Assembly: GCF_024055795.1 (NCBI RefSeq)
Contig: NZ_JAMXMY010000001.1
Span: forward strand, 1 to 64,000
DNA: 64,000 nt
Direction of reading: 5' to 3'
DNA from: Actinoallomurus purpureus
GTDB lineage: Bacteria; Actinomycetota; Actinomycetes; Streptosporangiales; Streptosporangiaceae
The position numbers and the translations under genes are program-made. Below the pieces are notes generated by a model. It ran no database searches and was not told the DNA's origin. It worked only from the letters and a program-made list of their open reading frames with translations. Below are positions 26,261-35,076 of the stretch, piece after piece. How positions within the stretch are numbered: position 1 is the first letter of the stretch; each line of letters starts with the position of its first letter.

Positions 26261-26363
26261 CGTCCGCCCTTCGCTCGCCGGGGAACGCGGTGAGCGGCGT
26301 TCTGGCGTCGATGGCTTCCGCGCGGTCGGGCGGGGAGCCTCGGAAGCCCGTTGTGCGGGACTG

Positions 26364-27278
26364 TCAGAAGCCCGGCAACGAATCCACGAAGCCGTACATC
26401 TCCTCATGCAGGTGACGCTTGCGTTCGTCCGGGAAGCGGATGTTGTGCCGGTGATACCGGTGGAAGGCGATGATCAGGGCGGCGTGTTCGACCTCGGTCG
26501 GGAGCGTTGCGACCTCTTCGTCTGACAGCGGCCGTACCTTGGTGTAACCGGTGACGATCTGGTGCGCTCGGTCGTGGTCCAGACGGCCGGCGACGTTGGC
26601 CAGGCCGAGGAGCGTCATGCCGAGGTCGAGCAGGGCACTGTCCAGAGACACCGTCTCCCAGTCGATGACGGCGAGCTTGTCGTCGGGCCGCAGGATGAGG
26701 TTGTCGGCGAACAGGTCGCCGTGGCTGACGACGTCCGGGACGGAAGGCAGGGCTCCCTCCTCCCGCCGAACGGCGTCCAGCCGTTCCGACAGCCATTCTG
26801 CGAAGCGCCGGTCCGGGAATTCCTCGATCAGCTTCAGATGTTCAGGTGACAGGCGCCGGGTTCTCGCGGGAAGGTCTGGGACATCCTGCGGAAGATCGTG
26901 CAGGTGGGCGAGGAGTTCGCCGGCCGCCGGGAGCAGGCGACTCGGAAGCGGATCGACGACCTGACCCTCGATCCAGCGCTTGACCATGACGGGCCGCCCG
27001 CTGATCACGGAGATACTGCGTCCGCCCACGTCATGGATGACTTCGGTGGTTGGTACGCCGAGGCGGAACAGTGCCTCGGTCCGGGCGGTGAGGGCCTCGG
27101 CACCGGCCAGGTCGTGGTTGTCCAGGATCGTCAGGACGAAATCGCCCTGCTCGGCGGTGGCCTTGAAACTCGAATTCGCGGCGCCGCCGTGCAGCGCCTC
27201 AAGGTGCAGATCGTCCCAGCCGTACCGGGCGGCGATCTGGCTGAGATCGAGGTCGTCTATTGAGGTGTAGGTGGCCAC
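26364..27278 (-). CDS. APH/ChoK-family phosphotransferase
   Basis: 304-aa aminoglycoside-phosphotransferase-fold kinase resembling homoserine kinase type II and choline kinases. Nucleotide-binding part: HGGAANSSFKATAEQGDFVLTIL. Catalytic loop: VVSHGDLFADNLILR (H-x-D-x4-N). Metal-binding: AVIDWETVSLD. The substrate is not known; members phosphorylate homoserine, choline, sugars or antibiotics. GTG start. It begins 4 bases after the stop of the STAND NTPase gene, so the two are one operon, an unusual pair. Confidence 0.9.
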   Translation of the reverse strand: MATYTSIDDLDLSQIAARYGWDDLHLEALHGGAANSSFKATAEQGDFVLTILDNHDLAGAEALTARTEALFRLGVPTTEVIHDVGGRSISVISGRPVMVKRWIEGQVVDPLPSRLLPAAGELLAHLHDLPQDVPDLPARTRRLSPEHLKLIEEFPDRRFAEWLSERLDAVRREEGALPSVPDVVSHGDLFADNLILRPDDKLAVIDWETVSLDSALLDLGMTLLGLANVAGRLDHDRAHQIVTGYTKVRPLSDEEVATLPTEVEHAALIIAFHRYHRHNIRFPDERKRHLHEEMYGFVDSLPGF

Positions 27279-27282
27279 CGGG

Positions 27283-29976
27283 TCATTCTCCAGTCAAGGA
27301 CGTGAGCTCGCGCTGCCGATCGGCGACCAATCGCGCCCAGCGGTCGGCGGTGGCGGCGACTCCGTCGATCCAGCGGGCGCGGGGGAGATCGGCCGGCGGC
27401 TCATCGTCCAGCATCAGATACGTCAGTTCCAGCAGGTATCCGAACTCCTCGCCGTGGACGCTCTCACGCAGCCTGTCGCGGCTCGCCGCGATCAGTTCCG
27501 GGTCCTCCCGGATGGCCGCGTGGTAGCAGGCGGCGAAACGTGCGTACGCCACCGAGGACGACAATCCGTTCTCTGCGGCGAGCGCGGCCACCGCCTCGGC
27601 CTGCTCCGGAAGGCTGTCCGCCCGGCCGCAGGCCTGGAGGAGCCGCGCGTTGCGGACCTGAAGTTCGGCAAAGCGTGCATTCGTTCCGGCCAGCATCCGC
27701 TCCGCTCGGTCGATCTGCTCACGGGCACGGGCCGGGTCCTGGAACGCGGCGGCGAAGGCCAGGCACGCCTGGCTGAGGGCGGCCTCTCCGTGGTGCGCCT
27801 GGTCGAGCGCGTCGTCGCGACCACGCGCGTACTCCGAGCAGGCCAGGCCGATGGCGCCCTGGGTCCACCACAGGTCGCCCAGAGTGCGGTGCTCCCTGCC
27901 CTGCGGACCGACCTCGTCGATCGCTGCGAGGACGTCGGGGAAGCGCCCCAGCCGTCGAGCCAGATGGAGCAGGCCCCGGGATGCGTCGGCGGCCAGCCGA
28001 CCACCGCCGTCCGCGACCCGACGCATCCCTTCGAGCGAGGCGGTCAGGTTTCCGAGGTCACGGTCGCATTCGGCGAGGAAGTAGCGAGGGAGTTCGTCCA
28101 GCCCCAACGGCAAGGACCCCGTGGCGAGGATCGTACGGAGCCGGTCCGCGGTGATGGCACGATGCTCACGCTGCCGGCGGGCGATCGTCGTCAAGGTCTC
28201 CGCCAGCGCGACGGCCGGACCGTCGGCCGCGGGAAAGGCGGGTTCCCGCGGGGTTCCCCCTGCCGAGGACGCCGCCGCCCGGACGTCGATGTGCTCCCAG
28301 ACGAAGTCCCCGACGTAGGTGAAGGCCGCGTCCACGAGCCAGCCGAGTTCGAGGTCGAAGTCGCGCGCCAGGGTCAGTCCCTGGCGCAGGCACCCGATGA
28401 GGCGCCGGCGGTCCGATCCGGCGCCGTGATCCGCGAACTCGCGGCCGAGGGCATCGAACGCCCGTTGCGCGGCGCGCCGCCAGTCGGCGTCGCTCCACCG
28501 ATCCTCGCTCGATGAGTCGGCGTCCCGTACGGCCGCGCGCACCACGTCGTGGAGGTGGTACGGCCACGGAGCGCCGGGATCGGCGTCGACGAAGGGACGT
28601 TCCGTCAGCTGAAGGGCCGGTGCGTCCCGGTCCATCCCAGCCGCTGCCGTGGCCAATTCCACCGAGAATGCATCGAGTAGGCTCGCCGCCCGCAGCACCT
28701 GACGTTCTTCGTCGGTGAGGTCACGGAATGTACGGGCCACAAGGGCGGGAAAGTCATGGCTGAACTCGCTCACATCCGGAGCATGCCCGAGCCGTTCGTG
28801 CAGATCCAGGAAGCGCATCACCGCGAGATCCAGATACAACGGCAGACCCTGCGAATGAGCGATGATGACGCGTCGCGTCCGGTCGTCCATCAGCGGCCGG
28901 TCGCCGATCGTGAGGCGGCGTTGAAGGTAGTCCTGGGCGTCATCTTCGGCCAGGTAGCCGACGCGGTACTGCTGCGGATCCTCGGCGCCGCCAGGTACTA
29001 ACTGAGGCCAGCAATGCTCACCGACCCAGTCGAGTTGCCCTTCCAGCCGCGTGTCGTCCCATTGCAGCCGATTACGACCGGTGATGACGAACAGTGCGTT
29101 CGGCATCAGCCAGGCCATCCGCTGGATCAGCCGTTCGAAATCCCGGTGTGTACGGTCCCCGACGTCCTCGAACGTGTCCAGGAGGATCACCGGCGTCGCC
29201 GTCCGCTCCTCCGGGAGTTGTGCCAGGTCCCAGGCGAGGAGGTGCGGGTAGTAGCTCAGCGCGTCGGTGTCCGGGTCGGCTTCAAGGATGTCCGGCAGAC
29301 GCCGGCAGCCGGCGAGAGCCCTGGCCTTCTGCCTGCGGTCGCGCAGCGCCCGTACGACGAGGCGAAGCCCTTGGCCCGCCAGCGAGCCGATCGTGCCGGG
29401 CAGGGTCAGCGCCTGAGCGATGTCCGCCAGCCCCGCCTCCATCTGGCCGCGCAGCGAATCGCGGGAGGAGAAGCGGCGGAAGAAGGTGTGACGCCGGAGA
29501 TAATCCTCCAGCGCCTCGCCAGGATGGTTGTGTTCCCAGTACCGGTAGAACGCCAGGTCGAAGGCGCGCATCGGACGTCCGAGGTTCGCCACCGCCAGCC
29601 GTACGGCCAGCACCACGGTTTCGAGGTTCGCGCCGAATTGGCGGGACAGATCAATCCGGATGGGGATGACACGTCCTAATTGCGAATCCGGTGCGAGCCA
29701 ATGGGCCGGCCCGTCCTCCGGGGCGCTCAGACGCTCTGAGATCCGCTGCGACAGCGTCGTCTTCCCGATGCCGCCGACTCCGTAGAAGACCAGGACGTTG
29801 CGGCGAGGCGTCTGTACGTCCTCCACGTCGAACGTCGGATTTTGCCGCGCGGCGACGACACGCGCCAGGCCGCGCGAGACGGCCGACCATTCCTCTTCCC
29901 GATTGGCGAACACGTCGACCGAGGCCAGGGAACGATTGTTCGTGCGGAAGACCCCACGCAGATCAGGGCGCGACAA
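27283..29976 (-). CDS. STAND-type NTPase with TPR-like C-terminal half
   Basis: 897 aa from a TTG at 29976, which has GGGAGG eight bases upstream. A P-loop domain starts near residue 60: Walker A FYGVGGIGKTTLSQ (Lys72), Walker B ATPVILLDTFEDVG, and sensor-like LFVITGRNRLQW; LPLYLDLAV follows as the GLPL-like motif of AP-ATPases. A winged-helix part comes next (LTDEERQVLRAASLL), and the last ~400 residues are helical repeats of TPR type (GEAALSQACLAFAAAFQDPARA). STAND proteins are signal-triggered switches; several are anti-phage (Avs-like), others are regulators. No effector domain is recognisable at the N-terminus. The frame upstream of 29976 is open but does not look coding. Confidence 0.85.
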   Translation of the reverse strand: MSRPDLRGVFRTNNRSLASVDVFANREEEWSAVSRGLARVVAARQNPTFDVEDVQTPRRNVLVFYGVGGIGKTTLSQRISERLSAPEDGPAHWLAPDSQLGRVIPIRIDLSRQFGANLETVVLAVRLAVANLGRPMRAFDLAFYRYWEHNHPGEALEDYLRRHTFFRRFSSRDSLRGQMEAGLADIAQALTLPGTIGSLAGQGLRLVVRALRDRRQKARALAGCRRLPDILEADPDTDALSYYPHLLAWDLAQLPEERTATPVILLDTFEDVGDRTHRDFERLIQRMAWLMPNALFVITGRNRLQWDDTRLEGQLDWVGEHCWPQLVPGGAEDPQQYRVGYLAEDDAQDYLQRRLTIGDRPLMDDRTRRVIIAHSQGLPLYLDLAVMRFLDLHERLGHAPDVSEFSHDFPALVARTFRDLTDEERQVLRAASLLDAFSVELATAAAGMDRDAPALQLTERPFVDADPGAPWPYHLHDVVRAAVRDADSSSEDRWSDADWRRAAQRAFDALGREFADHGAGSDRRRLIGCLRQGLTLARDFDLELGWLVDAAFTYVGDFVWEHIDVRAAASSAGGTPREPAFPAADGPAVALAETLTTIARRQREHRAITADRLRTILATGSLPLGLDELPRYFLAECDRDLGNLTASLEGMRRVADGGGRLAADASRGLLHLARRLGRFPDVLAAIDEVGPQGREHRTLGDLWWTQGAIGLACSEYARGRDDALDQAHHGEAALSQACLAFAAAFQDPARAREQIDRAERMLAGTNARFAELQVRNARLLQACGRADSLPEQAEAVAALAAENGLSSSVAYARFAACYHAAIREDPELIAASRDRLRESVHGEEFGYLLELTYLMLDDEPPADLPRARWIDGVAATADRWARLVADRQRELTSLTGE

Positions 29977-30579
29977 GGACGGCCACCTCCCAGCTCCATC
30001 ACTCGCCCCCCGACGAAGAGACAAGGGCCCCGACCGATGAACGACGGCGACCAAGGAAGCGGACGCCTGGTGGCGGGAACCCCATCCCGACAGCGACTCG
30101 ATCGTACCTTGGTGGCTGAGCGCATCCCATGAGTGGTGTTCGCCATGCCGACCATCTTGCCCTGCTCGGCGGCTCTTGGTACTGACCTCAAGGATCAGAA
30201 GAGGAATGGGTGAAGGGGGGCGGGTGAAGCGCTGGGGAACGACTGTTCGAGTGGATGTGCGATTGGCTTCGCCGTCATCAGGCATACAGGTGATATCAGG
30301 GACAAACCGGTATTCGAGCCATGGTCGCCCAGTGGATGCCACAAATGCCTCGGTGTGTGTCGCGAGGTCGTTGACGGCAGCAGGCGCACCATTGATACTG
30401 GTGGCGAGTGACAGTCAGCCCGAAAGCTAGGTTCCGGCTAGCCTTAATCAGTAGATTCTGCTCGACTACTCGCACTCTTCAATGCGTGTGAGACAATCCC
30501 GCAGGGTTGATGTCCACCTTTGTGTTTTCGGTCTCGCGTTTTGTTGACTAATGCTTCCTGTCTCGCTTCGGAGTGCACG
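29977..30579. other. Divergent intergenic region
   Basis: About 600 bases between the leftward STAND operon and the rightward Nudix operon. No conserved protein, RNA gene or strong repeat is visible; both promoters should lie here. The part near 30440-30560 is AT-richer. Confidence 0.5.
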
Positions 30580-31002
30580 GTGACCCGCATACAGTTCGCA
30601 CAGAAAGCTGTAATAACGGACGGGAGAAAATTCCTCCTCGTGCGGAAATCGTGCGAAGATCCCTACAATCCCGGGAAGTGGGAGTTTCCTGGTGGGCGGA
30701 TGGAGAGCGCGGAAGGCCTCGACCAGCATGTCCGCCGTGAGGTGTTGGAGGAGACCGGGCTGCAGGTAGAGCCGGGCCGCATCATCGACATGTGGTCGTG
30801 GGAGATGTTCTGGGACGGGGAGCAGGTCAGAGTGATCGCCGTCTCCAGATACTGCCACTTGGTCCATGCGAACGCGTCGGCGCCCCGGCGTCTAAGTGAT
30901 GACTACATTGACGCTCAGGCCTGGTATTCACGGGGTGAACTCCTCGATCTTGACGTGATCGACTCGCAGCGGACGACGTTGAAGCTGGTAGCCGAGGATT
31001 AA
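30580..31002 (+). CDS. Nudix hydrolase
   Basis: 140 aa. Complete Nudix box starting at GGRMESAEGLDQHVRREVLE and ending ETGL, with the G-x5-E-x7-REVLEETG pattern. The flanking KAVITDGRKFLLVRKSC and WEFPGG are as in MutT/NUDT1-like enzymes that hydrolyse nucleoside diphosphate-linked compounds. Start at GTG 30580 with GGAG upstream. First gene of a compact operon with a P-loop kinase (12-base gap), a HIT protein (overlap) and a membrane toroid protein (8-base gap). Confidence 0.92.
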   Translation: MTRIQFAQKAVITDGRKFLLVRKSCEDPYNPGKWEFPGGRMESAEGLDQHVRREVLEETGLQVEPGRIIDMWSWEMFWDGEQVRVIAVSRYCHLVHANASAPRRLSDDYIDAQAWYSRGELLDLDVIDSQRTTLKLVAED

Positions 31003-31014
31003 CACTGAGGTCAT

Positions 31015-31638
31015 ATGGCCCCTCCCCGGATCGTCATAGTCTCTGGATTCACGGCAGCGGGAAAGACCACGCACTGTCGTCTGCTGGCAGCGGCGCTCGG
31101 CTGGCGCTACATCGGAATGTCCTCGATCCGAAAGTCGTGTGTCGTCGGGTCCTCATCGCAGCGGCAAGAGTGGCTGCCTGGAGGCGACCGGTTGCGATCG
31201 GCGGATACCGGGCTGGACCTGGAGATGGACCGTCTGCTCACGCAATCGATCGAGAGCTTGGATGAGCCTGTCGTGGTCGACGCCTGGCTGCAGCCGTGGC
31301 TATGCCCGCTGAGCGGGGCGGTACGCGTCTGGTTGCACTCCGACTTCGACTCCAGGGCGGCCAAGGCGCAGGTCAGCAGGCTTCGCTCTGGGCTTGCCCC
31401 GTCGTCCACCCTGGAGGCGACGATCGCGGAGAAGGACAGGTTCTCCGTAGATCATTTTCGTCGGTTGTACGGGATCGAATTCGGCGCCGACCCGGATGTC
31501 TTCGACCTCCGATTGGACAACTCGCATCTGATCGATGAGCCGACGATCCAGGCGAGCGATAAGGGGATAGCCCGATTCGCGCCGATCTTCAACGCGAGTG
31601 TCGGCGCGCTGTTGCAGGAAGGAAGAAATGGTGTCTGA
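31015..31638 (+). CDS. P-loop kinase of the adenylate/cytidylate-kinase type
   Basis: 207 aa. Walker A is VSGFTAAGKTTHCRLLAAALG; the second region is YIGMSSIRKSC, and VVVDAWLQPWLCP occupies the place of Walker B. The C-terminal part (AKAQVSRLRSGL; IAEKDRFSVDHFRRLYGIEF) resembles the LID and base of CMP-kinase-like proteins such as AAA_33 kinases. The acceptor may be a nucleotide or a small molecule. It lies between Nudix and HIT genes; its end overlaps the next gene by 11 bases. Confidence 0.85.
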   Translation: MAPPRIVIVSGFTAAGKTTHCRLLAAALGWRYIGMSSIRKSCVVGSSSQRQEWLPGGDRLRSADTGLDLEMDRLLTQSIESLDEPVVVDAWLQPWLCPLSGAVRVWLHSDFDSRAAKAQVSRLRSGLAPSSTLEATIAEKDRFSVDHFRRLYGIEFGADPDVFDLRLDNSHLIDEPTIQASDKGIARFAPIFNASVGALLQEGRNGV

Positions 31639-32269
31639 TCTGGAACCCGCATGCTTCCTTTGCCGGGCCGCGGCCGGTGCCACCGACATTCCCTGGACAG
31701 ACCGGCCTCTGTGGCTCGATCCCCGCTACGGGGTGCTCGTCCCAGGGCTGGGCGGGTTATCGGCGGGCTATGTGCTGTTGGCACCCGTCGACCACCACCA
31801 CAATCTGGCGTCGGCCTCGCTGGATACCGGCGGCGGAGCCGACGGTTTCACAGACTTCGTTCATGCGCTCCTCACCTACCTGCGGGCGAAGATGGGGAGC
31901 CTCACCTACTGGGAGCACGGCGGTGGCTACCGTCCGGGCGTGCGCAGCTCCGCCTGCGTAGAGCATGCGCACCTGCACATCGTGCCGGGTACGCTGGACC
32001 TCCCGCTACCCCCCGGCCACAGGAGCTACCCGAGCATCGGGAGGGCCCTGGCTGCGCTGGTCGGTCGCTCCGAGGTGAAGGACGGTTACCTGTTGATGGG
32101 ACACTCGCCTGGCCACTGCTTCGTCGGTCGTGATGTCGGAATCTCGCAGTACTACCGGCGCGAGTGGGCTCGTCTCCTTGGCAGAGCCGATGAGTGGGAT
32201 TACCTCCTCAGTGAAGACCCGGAGCTCACGAGGAAGACCATCGCGGCCTTCTTCGACCGCCAGATCTGA
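31628..32269 (+). CDS. HIT-superfamily hydrolase/transferase
   Basis: 213 aa. The histidine triad is in VEHAHLHIVPGTLDLPL (H-x-H-x-H). An N-terminal CFLC pair (ACFLCRAAAG) may bind zinc as in many HIT proteins. The strand GLSAGYVLLAPVDHHHNLASA is the usual nucleotide-contact region. Longer than classical HINT/FHIT (about 140 aa), with a C-terminal extension (GHSPGHCFVGRDVGISQYYRREWAR). HIT enzymes cleave nucleotide phosphoramidates, dinucleoside polyphosphates or act as nucleotidyltransferases. Starts inside the kinase gene after GGAAGG. Confidence 0.88.
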   Translation: MVSDLEPACFLCRAAAGATDIPWTDRPLWLDPRYGVLVPGLGGLSAGYVLLAPVDHHHNLASASLDTGGGADGFTDFVHALLTYLRAKMGSLTYWEHGGGYRPGVRSSACVEHAHLHIVPGTLDLPLPPGHRSYPSIGRALAALVGRSEVKDGYLLMGHSPGHCFVGRDVGISQYYRREWARLLGRADEWDYLLSEDPELTRKTIAAFFDRQI

Positions 32270-32277
32270 GCAGGTCG

Positions 32278-33537
32278 ATGCCGGCCGTCCGCCTCCCTGC
32301 GGAGACCTACTTCGTCTCCGTCGATACCCCTGTCCTGCGCGGTGCCATGGAGAGGATCGAAGAGCACTTCCGCGATCTCCTGGAGAACGGTGCGCAGGCG
32401 GCGGGGTTGCCCGAGGGTTGCTATGCCGCTGGGCAGTACCTCATCCCGCACAGCATCAATCAGCGGGGGCTGTACGGCACGTCTGCGGCTGTCCTGGCGC
32501 TTGCGAGAAGCGCGCGCAGCCCGGACCGGATAAGACTGATCGAGGGAATTCTCCGTTACATCGCCGATCGTCGTAGCATCGAGATCTCTCTGGCCCAGTC
32601 CGGAGAGGAGATGTCGGCGCTGACCACCCGCCTGGCCCAGGAATGGCGTACGGCGTTCAAGTGCGCCGACCTGCTCTACGCACTCTCGGCGGCGCCCGCC
32701 GTGGTGAACGGCCGGGAACATCTGCTGAACAAGGTCCTGGCAAGGATCCAGCAGGCCAGGTCGGCGACCGGCGGATGGGCCGCTGATCTGGATTCATGCG
32801 GAGAGGTCGATCCGCTCGCCACGGCGAGTATCGTCCGGGGGCTCAGCGCGGCAGGGGCTCCCGTTGACGACACCGACCTCGAACTTGTCCGAAGGTACGC
32901 TCATGACGAGCGTAATGGCTCTATCTACGTGCGCGTCTTCTGCCTTTTTGCCCTGCTCGAGACCGGAGACAGAGGCGAGGAACTGTACGCACTCTGGAAA
33001 GAATTGCTGGAGAAGCTGACCCCGAGACTTCGCGACCGCGCCGAGGCGAATTATGAGTTCACCCTAGGCAACCACTATCATTACGTTCGCGTGCCCTGGC
33101 AGTTGTATCTACTGTCGTGCACTTCGCTCCTCAGCCCGTTGCGGATCGTCTTCAACCGGCACATTCGTACGGTGCTTCTGGACAGCATCGCCGCAGTCAA
33201 CTCGGCCGAAGGCTACGTCTACGCGTCTTCGGGTCATATGCGATCAACGCGTACCTACAGCATTTTGATGGACACACTGTGGGGGCTCGAGCACACGCTG
33301 GCAGCATCCCGATATCTTGCGTCCGTCTCCGCACTAGCGAACCTGAGCGTCCGCATCGTCTACTCCCGCACCACGACATGGCTCGTCCTGCTCGTCGCGG
33401 CGGCTGTCGGCGGACTCTCCCTCTGGTCATGGATCTTCGCGCAGAAATTCGCGCTCAGCGCTGTCGGTCCCGAACTCTTCTCCACCGGAATGCTGGCCGC
33501 CGTGGGATTGATGCTGCGGCGGCTGCGGCGCCGGTGA
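32278..33537 (+). CDS. Membrane-anchored alpha/alpha-toroid (terpenoid-cyclase-like) protein
   Basis: 419 aa. The body is an alpha-helical repeat resembling prenyltransferase/terpene-cyclase toroids (HSINQRGLYGTSAAVLALAR, RSATGGWAADLDSCGEVDPL, ATASIVRGLSAAG). It lacks the D-x-D-D and QW motifs of true triterpene cyclases. The C-terminus has two hydrophobic segments (TTTWLVLLVAAAVGGLSLW; SAVGPELFSTGMLAAVGLML) ending in RRLRRR, so it is a tail-anchored membrane protein. ATG 8 bases after the HIT gene. I propose a scaffold or sensor rather than a cyclase, as inference. Confidence 0.7.
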   Translation: MPAVRLPAETYFVSVDTPVLRGAMERIEEHFRDLLENGAQAAGLPEGCYAAGQYLIPHSINQRGLYGTSAAVLALARSARSPDRIRLIEGILRYIADRRSIEISLAQSGEEMSALTTRLAQEWRTAFKCADLLYALSAAPAVVNGREHLLNKVLARIQQARSATGGWAADLDSCGEVDPLATASIVRGLSAAGAPVDDTDLELVRRYAHDERNGSIYVRVFCLFALLETGDRGEELYALWKELLEKLTPRLRDRAEANYEFTLGNHYHYVRVPWQLYLLSCTSLLSPLRIVFNRHIRTVLLDSIAAVNSAEGYVYASSGHMRSTRTYSILMDTLWGLEHTLAASRYLASVSALANLSVRIVYSRTTTWLVLLVAAAVGGLSLWSWIFAQKFALSAVGPELFSTGMLAAVGLMLRRLRRR

Positions 33538-33546
33538 GCGGGTACA

Positions 33547-33963
33547 TCAGTAGGACATCGCGCCGGGGATGACACCCCGCACCCCGCCGCGCGGGTCAGG
33601 CGTATCACCGAATCGGCGCGGGATGACGTGAATGTGGGCATGGAAGATGGTCTGGCCGGCGGCCTGGCCGCAGTTCATCCCTATGTTGAAGCCCGCGATG
33701 GTCGGATCGTCGTTCTGCAGGCCTTCGCATAGCTCCCGAAGCGCGAGATGCGACTGCCAGACTTCCGATTGGTTCATCTCGAAGTAGTCCGTGACGTGCC
33801 TGACCGGTACGACAAGGTGATGACCCTGGGTGACCGGGCTCGTGTCCGCGATCACGATGATCAGCCGGTCGGCGGATGTTCCAACCGCGTTGTGGGCCAC
33901 GATCTCGCAGAACGAGCACTGATCTCTCACCGCCTCTGGCGACATTCCGCACCCCCATCCCAT
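33547..33963 (-). CDS. HIT-family protein (HINT/Hit-like)
   Basis: 138 aa. Classical HIT layout: a zinc-type CSFCEIVAH, DTSPVTQGHHLVVPVRHV, and the triad FHAHIHVIPRR. Standard length for a HINT-type phosphoramidase. It converges with the operon to its left, 9 bases between stops. Two HIT genes within 2 kb, of different subfamilies, suggest that both belong to one functional locus. The ATG at 33963 has GGAG five bases upstream. Confidence 0.92.
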   Translation of the reverse strand: MGWGCGMSPEAVRDQCSFCEIVAHNAVGTSADRLIIVIADTSPVTQGHHLVVPVRHVTDYFEMNQSEVWQSHLALRELCEGLQNDDPTIAGFNIGMNCGQAAGQTIFHAHIHVIPRRFGDTPDPRGGVRGVIPGAMSY

Positions 33964-34339
33964 GCTGCTCCGCCTGGGCGCTGCCGCCGGCGATCAGCGT
34001 TCGCCCATCCCGGCCGTAGGGGAGCATCGCCCGGTGATATCAGATCGGGTCGCTGTGTGAGGGCGGAAACGCTCTGCCACTCCGTACGGAGACCAGGGCA
34101 GACCGACTCGACTCGCGGCTCGCCGGCTACGAGACGTGGCGGGCGGACACATCGGTCGGGTACGACACCGCTCTGCATGACATCCCTCCCTTAGCTTGAT
34201 CTTTAACCCGTCCGGCGTGGGCGTGGGGTCGTGGATTTTCTCCTTCGTCGTCTCTGGGTGTCCGTTTTGCCGATGATGTGCACGTCGTGGCGGGGGGTCG
34301 GGTGGGTGTTGGCGCGGCCTGCGGGCCGTCCTGGGCCGG
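33964..34339. other. Intergenic region without gene
   Basis: 376 bases between the HIT gene and the kinase fragment. No conserved frame is visible. The sequence around 34200-34330 looks like debris of coding sequence, with no product I can name. Confidence 0.4.
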
Positions 34340-34652
34340 GCCGGGCTCGCCTATATGGCTCCAGAGCAGTTCCACAACGAGGTCGAGGCTCGGAGCGACC
34401 TCTATTCGCTCGGATGCGTGCTGTACCGGATGTTGACCGGAGAACTACCGTTCGACGGCCCGACCGATGCGTCCGTGATGCACGGTCAGCTTTATGAGAG
34501 GCCGGTCCCGGTCCGTAGCCTGCGTCCGGATGTGCCCGCGGAGCTGGAAACGGTCGTATTAAGCCTGCTGGCCAAGCGGTCCGAGGAACGAACCGGATCG
34601 GCGGAGGAGGTGTACCGACTTCTCGAACCGCGCCGATCCGGTCGCGTTCGCT
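34340..34652 (+). pseudogene. Ser/Thr protein kinase C-lobe fragment
   Basis: AYMAPEQFHNEVEARSDLYSLG is subdomains VIII-IX of an actinobacterial PknB-type kinase, followed by CVLYRMLTGELPFDG and the subdomain XI Arg region (LLAKRSEERTGSAEEVYRLL). The N-lobe and catalytic loop are absent, as is any membrane or sensor part. It is joined directly, out of frame, to the ATP-grasp fragment. A recombination junction lies near 34640. Confidence 0.8.
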
Positions 34653-35033
34653 GAGGAGTATCGCCTCCACGTCCTGGACGGTGAGGTGCGCACCGCGAGC
34701 CGCTACGCGCTTTTCGGGGTTCTCGACAGCGCACCGCTGCCGCCGACGCATCCCGCGCTCGGCTTCGGCGCCGAGCTGGTGGACAACCTGGCCGGTGGGC
34801 TGCCGGGCGCTGTCGTCGTCGACATCGGAGTCCTCTCTGACAGCGGCCGGTTCGCTGTCGTCGAGGCAAATGAAGCCTGGTTCAGTAACTCGTACGCCGC
34901 GGACGCCGACCGTGTCCTGGACGTCGTCCTGCGGGCAGCGGGACCCGGGCGTGAAGTACGGGACACCGATCGGCGCTTCGTACGAAGGACGGGGGGGACG
35001 CGTGACGACGACATGACCGATGGCGTGGGATGA
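34638..35033 (+). pseudogene. ATP-grasp C-terminal fragment (second copy)
   Basis: The frame beginning DPVAFAEEYRLHVLDGEVRT matches residues ~138 onward of the complete ATP-grasp protein at 18656-19444 almost residue for residue, through VVDIGVLSDSGRFAVVEANE to DTDRRFVRRT. The first half is missing. The DNA identity is high between 19064-19430 and 34645-35000. It ends just before the ECF41 sigma gene, whose 3'-end sequence is also duplicated near the other copy. Confidence 0.85.
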
Positions 35034-35076
35034 GCCGGGTGTTGATGATCGTGTCGTCGGCGCCGGCGGGTCCCGC

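Noticed and set aside
29977-30342. N-terminal extension of the STAND protein to 30342
   Set aside because: The extension is low-complexity and unlike the rest; a TTG at 29976 has an excellent GGGAGG site.
32278-33537. Triterpene cyclase function for the toroid protein
   Set aside because: No D-x-D-D or QW motifs, and the C-terminus is a membrane anchor.
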